Source: Longimicrobium sp. (GTDB taxonomy: Bacteria > Gemmatimonadota > Gemmatimonadetes > Longimicrobiales > Longimicrobiaceae). Taken from it: a stretch of DNA of 64,000 nt. This document shows, piece by piece, positions 32,501 to 40,735 of the stretch. The DNA lies in the NCBI GenBank assembly GCA_036389795.1, contig DASVWD010000021.1, positions 43,800 through 107,799 on the forward strand, read 5' to 3'. Both the position numbers and the translations under genes were made by a program. Under the pieces are notes generated by a model that worked only from the letters and a program-made list of their open reading frames with translations, was not told the DNA's origin and did no database searches. How positions within the stretch are numbered: the stretch's first letter is position 1; each line of letters begins with the position of its first letter.

Positions 32501-33661
32501 TCAGCTCACCACGCCGTGGCCGCGGACGTCGAGCCGGCCCACGTTCCCGCCGCCGGTACGGATGTAGAGGTGATGCCTCCCCGCAGGGATGTTCGTGAAG
32601 GTCTGGGTGGAGGTCTGCTCGGGAGTCCCGGGGCACTCCTCCGCGATCCCCTGTGCCCCCGCCGGGAACTGCTTGATCGGAGCCTGGTCGTCCACGCTGA
32701 CCGGGTACGGACCCGCGCCCTCGCACCCGCCGCCCATCCAGCGCGCGGTCAGCGTCACCCGGATCCGGGTGCACGGCGACCTGATGAAGAACAGGACCGG
32801 GGGATAGAGGTTGCTGATCGGCAGCCGCGGCACGCCGATGGTGCCTCCGCAGCCGCCGCCCTTCTCGATCCCCTCCGCCGGTGGCTCGGCCCCGGCGTCC
32901 GGCGCCGCGGCGGCCGGGGCCGCGGCGGGCTCGGCGGGGGCCGCTTCCGCGGTTTCCTCCGCCGCCGGGTCCACGGCGCGCTGGAGGGCCGCGCCGGGGG
33001 AGCCGCCCTGCTGGACCACGTGGGCCAGCTCGTGGGCCAGGAGCCGGCGCCCCTCCGCCGTTCCCGGCGCGTAGCGTCCCGCGCCGAACACCACGTCGCG
33101 CCCCACCGTGTAGGCCAGCGCGTTCACCGCGCGCGCCGACTCGGCCGCCGGGGCGTCGTCGTGCACGCGCACCGCGCCGAAGTCGCGCCCGAAGCGCGTC
33201 TCCATGAACGCGCGGTCGCCCCCCTCCAGCGGCCGGCCCGGCGCGGCCAGCGCCCGGTGCACCGCCGGGGGCGCCGCCCGCGCGGCCGGCGCGGGGCCGG
33301 CGGAGAGGCGCTGCAGCTCCAGCCGGCGCGCGCGGCACGCCGCGCACTCCCCGCCCGCCCCCGCGTCGCCGCCGCAGGCGCACTTGCGGCGGAGCGTCCC
33401 GCCCGCGGCGCCCGGCGTCCCCATCACCGTCTCGGCCGCCTGGTCGGCGGCGCGCTCGGCCGGGTCGTCGGCGCGCCCCACGGCCAGCCGGGTCTGCAGC
33501 GGGAGCGGCGCGAAGTACCAGTCGCGCGGGGGCGCCGCCGCGTCCGTCGCCGGGCGCAGCGGGATCGACGGTCTGCCGTGCACCTGCGCGGGGGCGCGGC
33601 GGGCGGCGGAGGGAGCGGGAGCGCGTGCCGGCTCGGTGGGGCGGGACTGGAAAGCGTGCAT
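32501..33661 (-). CDS. eCIS core domain (DUF4157) protein with metallopeptidase motif
   Basis: Protein of 386 residues without a signal peptide. The DUF4157 domain (about 140-220) contains FMETRFGRDFGAVRVHDDA and HELAHVVQQ (His210, Glu211, His214), the zinc-peptidase-like signature of this family. The segment before it has CACGG and CAACR cysteine pairs, and the N-terminal third is Pro/Ala-rich and disordered. The C-terminal 130 residues form a separate beta-rich domain (LYPPVLFFIRSPCTRIRVTL) I do not recognise. The family is associated with cargo of extracellular contractile injection systems; no such structural genes lie in this window. ATG 33661 follows gccaggaggaccg, a strong site. Confidence 0.75.
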   Translation of the reverse strand: MHAFQSRPTEPARAPAPSAARRAPAQVHGRPSIPLRPATDAAAPPRDWYFAPLPLQTRLAVGRADDPAERAADQAAETVMGTPGAAGGTLRRKCACGGDAGAGGECAACRARRLELQRLSAGPAPAARAAPPAVHRALAAPGRPLEGGDRAFMETRFGRDFGAVRVHDDAPAAESARAVNALAYTVGRDVVFGAGRYAPGTAEGRRLLAHELAHVVQQGGSPGAALQRAVDPAAEETAEAAPAEPAAAPAAAAPDAGAEPPAEGIEKGGGCGGTIGVPRLPISNLYPPVLFFIRSPCTRIRVTLTARWMGGGCEGAGPYPVSVDDQAPIKQFPAGAQGIAEECPGTPEQTSTQTFTNIPAGRHHLYIRTGGGNVGRLDVRGHGVVS

Positions 33662-34070
33662 CGGTCCTCCTGGCGGGCGTCCGGTGCAGGGGCCTTGCAA
33701 GATGTGTGTCCGGGCCCGGGTCGCACCAGATTCCCGTGCGCTGCGGGCGTGGTGGGGTGCTACCACGGGCCGCAGTGGCTCGGCCGCCGCCGTGCGTCGT
33801 CCTCCGCTCCCTGCCTGCCCGTCGCCGCGCCGCGTACGCCGGCCGTTTTCCCGAAGATCTTCCGTAGCAGCAACGTAGCAGTTGACGACCGGCTCCCCCT
33901 TCCCACAGAATTCAGTTACTTATCAAGGCGCGTCGGCACCGGGAGGGCGCTAGCACGAAACTGGCGTTTGCTCCGGCGCCGTTTTTCCGGGATCAATGAT
34001 CCACCCCCACACGAAGCGCTCCGCACGCCGGCGGGGCGCGTCCAGCGCAGCAAAGCCAGGGAGTCGCGAG
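33662..34070. other. Divergent promoter region
   Basis: It contains an AT-richer part (33870-33945) with ttgacg and tcagttacttatc on the plus strand, a likely promoter zone for the gene at 34071. No repeat family member or gene recognised. Confidence 0.35.
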
Positions 34071-34607
34071 ATGTCGAAGCGTTTCGAGGTCGAGATCACC
34101 TTCAAGCAGACGGTGCGGTACGCGGTCGACGCGCCCAACCGGAAAGCGGCCGAGGAGCTGGCGCTGGAGCAGTGGAAGGAAGGCGACGAGGCCAACGCCA
34201 TCGGCAGCGAGTGCTGCGACCTGGTGGGGATGAACTCCTCCGAGGTTCCCAACGGCGAAGGGTGCGCCCGCGACGCCGACAAGGCCTACCGGTACTTGCG
34301 CGACCGCGAGCTGGTGATCGAGACGCTCGACGAAGACGCCTTCAACCCCACCATCCACGACGCCGTGAGCGCCGAAGCCGTGGCGATGCACCTGGGGTGG
34401 CGCCGCAGCAAGGACCGGATGCCCGACACCGCCCGCGCCGCCCGCGCCCTCGACAACCTCTGCAGCTCCCGCCGCGTCGTCTGCTTCACCCGCCCCCGAG
34501 TCCGCGCCGGAGAGCGCGGCGAGATCCGCCTCTACTGCACACCTCAGCACCTGGAGAAGCTCTCGGCCCTCCTGGCCGCCGAAGAGCCCGCCGCCGTGGG
34601 CGTCTGA
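34071..34607 (+). CDS. Hypothetical cytoplasmic protein
   Basis: Protein of 178 residues. The N-terminal half (MSKRFEVEITFKQTVRYAVD, then NRKAAEELALEQWKEGDE) has the strand-helix pattern of DpnD/PcfM-like small domains. The second half (IHDAVSAEAVAMHLGW and ARALDNLCSSRRVVCFTRPR) is of unknown type. ATG 34071 was preferred over 33996 because ccagggagtcgcgag precedes it and the upstream residues are Arg/Ser-rich filler. No family assigned. Confidence 0.5.
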   Translation: MSKRFEVEITFKQTVRYAVDAPNRKAAEELALEQWKEGDEANAIGSECCDLVGMNSSEVPNGEGCARDADKAYRYLRDRELVIETLDEDAFNPTIHDAVSAEAVAMHLGWRRSKDRMPDTARAARALDNLCSSRRVVCFTRPRVRAGERGEIRLYCTPQHLEKLSALLAAEEPAAVGV

Positions 34608-34631
34608 TTCTTTCTTTCGGGAAGAAGATGG

Positions 34632-34668
34632 AGCGCGCGGGAGCCTGTCGCAGGCTTCCGCGCGCTTT
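34632..34668 (+). terminator. Terminator after the hypothetical gene
   Basis: agcgcgcgggagcctg pairs with caggcttccgcgcgct around tcg, followed by ttcgtc. Confidence 0.7.
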
Positions 34669-34717
34669 CGTCATCGTAGGACGAGGCCTGCCGAATGCAC
34701 CAAGACCCGCGTCCGGC

Positions 34718-34824
34718 CGTAGGGGCGAGCCTGCGAGTCCGAGGATAGGCGGTCCCGGCGCCAGTAGCCGCCTCTCGCGCATGGGACTGGCACCTGCCGC
34801 GCGAGGCATGCCTCGCCCCTACGG
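34718..34824 (-). repeat. taggggcgag inverted repeat element, copy 2
   Basis: Its reverse complement begins ccgtaggggcgaggcatgcc and matches 19208-19313 in order and length. It ends 43 bases before the exonuclease gene. Confidence 0.75.
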
Positions 34825-34866
34825 GATGACGGCGCATCCACCCCTGAACGGAGCCGATCCCGACCG

Positions 34867-35910
34867 ATGCTGCTGCGGGTGACCGAGCGCGGGCTGTACT
34901 GCGAGGCGGGCGACTTCCACGTGGACCCGTGGCTCCCCGTGGACGCGGCGGTGATCACGCACGGCCACGGCGACCACGCGCGCTGGGGGTGCCGCCGCTA
35001 CCTGGGCGCGCGCGAGGGCGAGCGCGTGCTGCGCACCCGCCTGGGCGCCGACGCCGGCATCCGCTCCGTCGACTGGGGCGAGGGCGTGGACGTGAACGGC
35101 GTGCGGATCTCGCTGCACCCGGCGGGGCACATCCTGGGTTCGGCGCAGGTGCGCGTGGAGCACCGCGGCGAGGTGTGGGTGGTCTCGGGCGACTACAAGA
35201 CGGAGCCCGACCCCACCTGCACGCCCTTTGAGCCGGTGCGCTGCCACACCTTCGTCACCGAGTCCACCTTCGGCCTGCCGATCTACCGCTGGGCGCCGCA
35301 GGCCGAGGTCTTCGCGCAGATCGACGCGTGGTGGCGCGCCAACCAGGAGGCGGGGCGCGCGTCGCTCCTCTACGGCTACGCGCTGGGGAAGGCGCAGCGG
35401 CTGCTGGCGGGGGTGGACCCCTCCATCGGCCCGATCTTCGAGCACGGCGCCGTGGCCCGGCTCACGCGCGACTACCGAGAGACCGGCGTCGCGCTCCCGC
35501 CCACCGAGTACGCGGGCGCGCCGGGGCGCGGCCACGACTGGAGCCGCGCGCTGATCCTGGCGCCGCCCTCCGCGCACGGCACGCCCTGGATGCGCCGCTT
35601 CGGCGCGGTGTCGACGGCGTTCGCCTCGGGGTGGATGCGCGTGCGGGGCCAGCGCCGCCGCCGCTCGGTGGACCGCGGCTTCGTGCTCTCCGACCACGTG
35701 GACTGGCCCTCGCTGCTGGCCGCCATCGAGGCCACGGGCGCCGGGTGCGTGTGGGTGACGCACGGCTACCGCGAGCCCGTGGTGCGCTGGCTGCGCGAGC
35801 ACGGCCTGGAAGCGCTCGCCGTCGCCAGCCGCTGGGAGGGGGAAGAAGACAGCAGCGACGTGGAGGTGGCGCCGGACCAAGCCGCGGTGGAGGAGGGTGG
35901 GGGCGAATGA
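34867..35910 (+). CDS. Ligase-associated DNA exonuclease (metallo-beta-lactamase fold)
   Basis: Protein of 347 residues. The first metal motif is THGHGDHARW (His32, His34, Asp36, His37), with ISLHPAGHILGSAQVRV near 80 and VSGDYKTEPDPTCTPFEPV near 108. The C-terminal half carries the beta-CASP type segment (FVLSDHVDWPSLLAAIE near 275). Proteins of this group are encoded next to an ATP-dependent ligase, as here, and are thought to act in a DNA repair set with a Lhr-type helicase. That helicase is not in the window. ATG 34867 gives the standard N-terminus. Confidence 0.85.
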   Translation: MLLRVTERGLYCEAGDFHVDPWLPVDAAVITHGHGDHARWGCRRYLGAREGERVLRTRLGADAGIRSVDWGEGVDVNGVRISLHPAGHILGSAQVRVEHRGEVWVVSGDYKTEPDPTCTPFEPVRCHTFVTESTFGLPIYRWAPQAEVFAQIDAWWRANQEAGRASLLYGYALGKAQRLLAGVDPSIGPIFEHGAVARLTRDYRETGVALPPTEYAGAPGRGHDWSRALILAPPSAHGTPWMRRFGAVSTAFASGWMRVRGQRRRRSVDRGFVLSDHVDWPSLLAAIEATGAGCVWVTHGYREPVVRWLREHGLEALAVASRWEGEEDSSDVEVAPDQAAVEEGGGE

Positions 35911-36255
35911 ATTCGCTGCAACAACCACACGAAGTCCGCCTGCGCGGACTCCCACGTCAAGGTCAGCGCGCCGAGCGATCTGACGAGCTGGTAATTGGCA
36001 TCGCCAACTACTTGTTTCAGAGAATCGGCAACGCCGTCATTCTGAGGCCCGGCCACTCCAGGCCTGCCTCAGCTCCGACCGCCGCAGGGCCGAAGAATCT
36101 TCTCACCCTGGCGGGTGGACCGGGCGCGGCAGCGGCACAGATGCCGACGACGCTGCATCCCCGATCTCCGTTGCTCCAGCGGCCTAGAGGACTGCCGCTC
36201 CGCTGGCGAAAGTCGTCGCCGGCTGTCCCCTGTTCCCTATCCCCTGTCTCCTGAC
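35911..36255. repeat. Intergenic element plus heptanucleotide tract
   Basis: The left part (about 35918-35965) carries gcaacaaccacacgaagtcc followed by gcctgcgcggactcccacgt, a stretch with inverted ends that looks like another dispersed element, though it has no second copy here. The right end (36222-36255) is a cccctgt/ccctatc/cctgtct heptanucleotide tract that runs into the ligase start codon. No gene seen. Confidence 0.5.
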
Positions 36256-37845
36256 GTGAAGGCGTTCGCCGGGCTGTACGCGGCCCTCGACGAGACGACC
36301 AAGACGGGCGAGAAGGTCGACGCGCTCGCCCGCTACTTCGCGTCGGTGCCGCCGGAGGACGCGGCGTGGGCGGTGCACTTCCTGATCGGGCGGCGGCCGA
36401 AGCGGCTGGTGGGCGGGCGCAAGCTGGCCGTGTGGGCGATGGAGGCCACGGGGGTGCCGGAGTGGCTCTTCGGCGAGTGCTACGAGGCGGTGGGCGACCT
36501 GGCGGAGGCGATCTCGCTGCTGCTGCCCCCCTCCGGCGCCTCCAGCGACCTGCCGCTGCGCGAGTGGGTGGCGCGCCTGCTGTCGCTGCGCGGGGAGGAC
36601 GAGGAGACGCAGCGGCGCGAGGTGCTCGGCGCCTGGGCCGAGCTGGACGGGCCGCAGGCGTACGTCTGGAACAAGCTGATCACCGGCAGCTTCCGCGTGG
36701 GCGTCTCGCAGAACCTGGTGGTGCGCGCCCTGGCCCGGGTGAGCGGGGTGGACGAGGCGGCGATCGCGCACCGGCTGATGGGCGCGTGGGAGCCCGGCCC
36801 CGAGTTCTTCGCCCGCCTGCTGAGCGCCGAGACGCGGGACGCCGACGTGAGCCGGCCCTACCCCTTCTTCCTGGCCTACCCGCTGGAGGAGGAGCCGGAC
36901 GCGCTCGGCGACGCGCGCGAGTGGCAGGTGGAGTGGAAGTGGGACGGCATCCGCGCGCAGGTGATCCGCCGCGCGGGCTCCACCTTCGTCTGGTCGCGCG
37001 GCGAGGAGCTGATCACCGAGCGCTTCCCCGAGCTGGCGGCCGCGGCCTCGCTGCTGCCGGACGGCACCGTGCTGGACGGCGAGGTCATGCCCTGGCGCGA
37101 GGGCCGGCCGCTCCCCTTCGCGCAGCTGCAGCGGCGCATCGGGCGCAAGGTGCTGGGGCCGAAGATCCTGGCCGAGGTCCCCGTGGTCCTCCTCGCCTAC
37201 GACCTGCTGGAGTGGGTCGGCGAGGACGTGCGCGAGCGGCCGCTCGCCTGGCGCCGCGCGCGGCTGGAGGAGCTGCTCGCGCGCGTGCCGACGGCGGGGC
37301 GCTTCCTCCCCTCGCCGGTGGTGGAGGCGGGCGACTGGGACGCGGTGCGCGAGGCCTACCGCGGCGCGCGGGCCGTGCAGGCCGAGGGGCTGATGCTCAA
37401 GCGGCTGGAGTCGCCGTACCGGGTGGGGCGGCGGCGGGGGGACTGGTGGAAGTGGAAGGTGGAGCCGTTCAGCGTGGACGCGGTGCTGATCTACGCGCAG
37501 CGCGGCCACGGCCGGCGCGCCTCGCTCTACACCGACTACACCTTCGCCGTGTGGAAGGACGGCGAGCTGGTCCCCTTCGCCAAGGCGTACAGCGGCCTCA
37601 CCGACGAGGAGATCCGCCGCGTGGACTCGTTCGTCCGCCGCAACACCGTCCAGCGCTTCGGCCCCGTGCGCGCCGTGAAGCCGGAGCTGGTGTTCGAGCT
37701 GGGCTTCGAGGGCATCCAGCGCTCCCCCCGCCACCGCTCGGGCGTGGCCGTGCGCTTCCCCCGCATGCTCCGCTGGCGCACTGACAAGAAGCCGGAGGAC
37801 GCGGATTCGCTCGAGACCATCCTGACGATGCTGGAGGTGTCGTGA
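36256..37845 (+). CDS. ATP-dependent DNA ligase
   Basis: Enzyme of 529 residues that seals nicks with ATP. It has the N-terminal helical DNA-binding domain (about 1-200), the adenylation domain with motif I VEWKWDGIRAQV (nucleotidyl lysine Lys228 in KWDG), motif III-type VLDGEVMPWR, motif IV AEGLMLKRLESPYRVG, motif V WWKWKVEP, and a C-terminal OB fold. Of the LigB/LigC-like bacterial type paired with the exonuclease upstream. The start GTG 36256 is inferred from the family N-terminus; the preceding heptanucleotide tract leaves no Shine-Dalgarno. Confidence 0.93.
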   Translation: MKAFAGLYAALDETTKTGEKVDALARYFASVPPEDAAWAVHFLIGRRPKRLVGGRKLAVWAMEATGVPEWLFGECYEAVGDLAEAISLLLPPSGASSDLPLREWVARLLSLRGEDEETQRREVLGAWAELDGPQAYVWNKLITGSFRVGVSQNLVVRALARVSGVDEAAIAHRLMGAWEPGPEFFARLLSAETRDADVSRPYPFFLAYPLEEEPDALGDAREWQVEWKWDGIRAQVIRRAGSTFVWSRGEELITERFPELAAAASLLPDGTVLDGEVMPWREGRPLPFAQLQRRIGRKVLGPKILAEVPVVLLAYDLLEWVGEDVRERPLAWRRARLEELLARVPTAGRFLPSPVVEAGDWDAVREAYRGARAVQAEGLMLKRLESPYRVGRRRGDWWKWKVEPFSVDAVLIYAQRGHGRRASLYTDYTFAVWKDGELVPFAKAYSGLTDEEIRRVDSFVRRNTVQRFGPVRAVKPELVFELGFEGIQRSPRHRSGVAVRFPRMLRWRTDKKPEDADSLETILTMLEVS

Positions 37846-40735
37846 CGGGTGGCGTTTGTAGAAATCGCTGCTTAACATTTCTGAAACGGTTCACTTCGAA
37901 GAATCCAAAGGCCTCATGAAGAATCCAGACAAAGTTTTGCAGGGTCGCCTCGATAACCAAGCGGGGATTTCCTTCGAAGAGAGGGTGGCCGAAGTTTACC
38001 GGCTACTGAATTACGAGGTTGAGCACGGAAGACTGTTCTCTGGAAGACAGATCGATCTGTTCCTTACAGGTCGCTTCGGCGACCTAACGGTGCACCGCGC
38101 TATAGAATGCAAATTAGGTGAGGTAAAAGCGGATCACATCGACGCCTTTTCGACTCGGCTTAGGCTCGTGCGCCGCGATTATCCGGCAGCACAAGGCACT
38201 ATCGTTAGCGGAGCTTCTTTCACTGATGCCGTTGCTGCACATGCCGCAGCTGAGGGAATTCAATTAACCCTCTTTAAGGACTTAGCCGCACAATTGATTG
38301 ATGGCTACGCATACGCTAACAACTTAATCAGAGAGTGCGAAGCGAATCGACAATATCCAATGGAGCTGTACATAGAGCCTCATATCGGAACCGCGATTGA
38401 CGGTGAGGCGCAAGCTAGCTGGACTGTAATCAACGAATGGTTGAAAGATAGTGAATGGAATCAGCTTACGTTACTAGGGGATGTCGGAACCGGGAAGTCC
38501 TTCCTAACGAGAATGACCGCCTACCGGTTGGCCAAGGCATTTCTGGAAAGTCCATTTGAAAATCCATTACCAGTGTTGATCGATTTACGAAATGCGGATC
38601 GGCAGTTTAGTCTCGAAGGACTCATCGTAACGCATTTATTTAACTGTGGTCTTCCAAGAGTGTCTTTTGAAATTTTTCTTCATTCTTTATCCCAAGGTAA
38701 TATCGTCTTGCTGCTTGATGGGTTTGATGAGATGGCAGCCCGGGTAACACCCAACGTTACACAACGGAACTTCCATGAACTAGCACGGTGCGTGAAGAAC
38801 AGAGCTAAAGTAATGCTGACTTGTCGCACGCATTACTTCAAAAGCAGGACCGAAGAGGAAGAAGTTATACTAGGCGGAGGCCAACGATACGGATCCGACT
38901 TGGCACGCGATCTCTATTGGGATCTAATTGCCAGAAAAGGCTTCAAAATTGCTTATCTTCGGCCCTTTACAGTCTCGCAAATTGAGGAATACGTGTTGCG
39001 TGCGCGTCCGAAAACCGGTCGCGAAGCACTCCGAAAGATCAGAGAGACATATAATCTTATGGAACTCTCTCACCGACCCATGCTACTCGAAATGATTGTC
39101 AAGTCCATTGAATCGCTCCAAAGTTCGGAAATCAATGCCGCTACGCTCTATGCAGTCTACACCGATGCCTGGGTCCATCGAGATCAGTGGCGCGACGTGC
39201 TCTCACCAACGGCCAAGCTCTCGTTCCTGACGGAACTTGCAATTAGACTATGGGATCAGGACGCACGAGTAGTTCATTATACACAACTCGGCGAGTATCT
39301 GAGAATTGTTTTTGGTTCCGAAATAGAGAATATGCAGCAATTCGTTGAAATCGATAACGAAATTCGGACTGCCAGCTTCCTGACAAGGGAGGAGACAGGA
39401 AATTATGGTTTTGCCCATAAATCCTATATGGAGTATTTTGTTGCCCGAGATGTTGCCGCTAAGTTAAACCACAGCGAAATAGATGCTGCTCTTTTCATGC
39501 GACTTCTCTCGCCAGAAATCATAGGGTTTTTAGCTCACATGCTCAAATTAGACGAGGTTGAGGAACTTCTGTCTTGGGTAGTAACGTATGGTTACTCTCC
39601 CCGCGTTTCTGAGAACGCTCTTCTTCTTCTATATGGGCTTAAACGTCACGAAATGCTAAATGGGATTGTAGCCGATGAACGTGACGCAGATCAGCCAATA
39701 ATTGAGCTACCACATCTCATGAACTTGGGGGGAGCTCGTCTAGACCACGTTTCACTTGAGGGCGCTAGCATGTACGGAGTTAACCTGATAAATGCGTCGC
39801 TAACACACGCCATCCTAGATGGAGGAAAGTTGATTCACGCAAACCTCAATGGCGCGAATTGCACTAAGGGCTCATTCCGTGACGTTGATTTCACAAATAG
39901 CAGTCTCCGGAAGGCTCGGTTTGAACAAGCTGATCTTCATTATGCGGTTTTAGCAGCCTGTGATTTGCAAAAATGCGACTTTACTGAAGCGATTCTCTCT
40001 GGTGCAAACATGGATGGCGCGTTGACCAATGATGCTGTCTTTTTAGGAACGTTATGGGCACCTGCTGGCTCAGGCGCTGATGATGAAACCAATATGCTGG
40101 CTCAATTCTATGGATGGATATACAGTCACCAGTTGCTCTTTGTTAAAATAGTGCGCCGTAGCGGAACCACACCAGGATATAAGACTGCGGATGATGTTAT
40201 CTCTGAAACCGCTGTTTCGCTGGCTGCGTCGCGTCTTCTTCCTCAAATCATGTCGATGGACGATGTCCAACGTACGCGATTTTTCTCTCAAGAGTTGCGA
40301 CGGATGACACGGGCTCAAGGTGCTCAGACGTCGGACATTTCTCTTGATCAGTTTGATGATGAGGAGCTCGGCTATTCCTTTGACCCAGAGACGGAAGAAG
40401 AAACAGCAGTTATGCTGGACGAGGAAGTCGAAAGAGTATCCCAGATCGCCTCGAGGATTCTCGCCCCACAGACGTGGCGCATTCTCCAGTCAAGATTCGT
40501 GTTGGGGGATTCCATCTCAAACATTGCAAAACAGGAGGGTATTTCTGCCCGCACTGTTCAACGGCATATCACCAAAGGCCGCGAGCTGTTGCGTGCAGAA
40601 TTGAAATAAACGCTATGACCAGATTACTTCGCACACTGTGGCTGTCTACCTTGCGCTTCGGTTCGCCATCTGCTATCCGTACATGGTACTGTTTTGCAAG
40701 TCAATACATTGGAGTCCAGAAATGCTTTGCACCAT
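37846..40735. mobile_element. AT-rich genomic island carrying one NACHT gene
   Basis: Base composition falls from above 70% G+C to roughly 45% between the ligase stop codon and the start of the DUF5995 gene, then returns abruptly. Rare codons for this genome (tta, ata, aat, aga) are common inside. I found no integrase, transposase, tRNA or terminal repeats, so the mode of entry is unknown. I type it as a mobile element only to mark likely foreign DNA. Confidence 0.6.
37916..40609 (+). CDS. Restriction-endonuclease-like/NACHT/pentapeptide/sigma-70-like fusion, candidate anti-phage NLR
   Basis: Protein of 897 residues in an AT-rich island. Residues 15-125 resemble an Mrr-type PD-(D/E)xK nuclease (SFEERVAEVYRLLNYEV; GRQIDLFL with Asp47; AIECKLGEV with Glu64 and Lys66). 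A NACHT-like ATPase follows: Walker A GDVGTGKS 188-195, Walker B LLLDGFDE 265-272 and CRTHY with Arg304. Winged-helix and helical parts (about 350-600) include FAHKSYMEYFVARD. Residues about 603-705 are pentapeptide repeats (ANLNG, ADLHY, ANMDG type). Residues about 725-800 look like a sigma region 2, and 853-897 are a clear region-4 HTH (SNIAKQEGISARTVQRHI). Bacterial NACHT proteins with nuclease effectors defend against phage; the sigma-like tail is unexpected. ATG 37916 is preceded only by aaagg. No partner gene is evident. Confidence 0.8.
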   Translation: MKNPDKVLQGRLDNQAGISFEERVAEVYRLLNYEVEHGRLFSGRQIDLFLTGRFGDLTVHRAIECKLGEVKADHIDAFSTRLRLVRRDYPAAQGTIVSGASFTDAVAAHAAAEGIQLTLFKDLAAQLIDGYAYANNLIRECEANRQYPMELYIEPHIGTAIDGEAQASWTVINEWLKDSEWNQLTLLGDVGTGKSFLTRMTAYRLAKAFLESPFENPLPVLIDLRNADRQFSLEGLIVTHLFNCGLPRVSFEIFLHSLSQGNIVLLLDGFDEMAARVTPNVTQRNFHELARCVKNRAKVMLTCRTHYFKSRTEEEEVILGGGQRYGSDLARDLYWDLIARKGFKIAYLRPFTVSQIEEYVLRARPKTGREALRKIRETYNLMELSHRPMLLEMIVKSIESLQSSEINAATLYAVYTDAWVHRDQWRDVLSPTAKLSFLTELAIRLWDQDARVVHYTQLGEYLRIVFGSEIENMQQFVEIDNEIRTASFLTREETGNYGFAHKSYMEYFVARDVAAKLNHSEIDAALFMRLLSPEIIGFLAHMLKLDEVEELLSWVVTYGYSPRVSENALLLLYGLKRHEMLNGIVADERDADQPIIELPHLMNLGGARLDHVSLEGASMYGVNLINASLTHAILDGGKLIHANLNGANCTKGSFRDVDFTNSSLRKARFEQADLHYAVLAACDLQKCDFTEAILSGANMDGALTNDAVFLGTLWAPAGSGADDETNMLAQFYGWIYSHQLLFVKIVRRSGTTPGYKTADDVISETAVSLAASRLLPQIMSMDDVQRTRFFSQELRRMTRAQGAQTSDISLDQFDDEELGYSFDPETEEETAVMLDEEVERVSQIASRILAPQTWRILQSRFVLGDSISNIAKQEGISARTVQRHITKGRELLRAELK

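Noticed and set aside
35766..36056. 96-codon minus-strand frame resembling a four-helix protein
   Set aside because: Half of it overlaps the 3' end of the exonuclease gene and the rest is in a repeat-like element; no ribosome site or family match.
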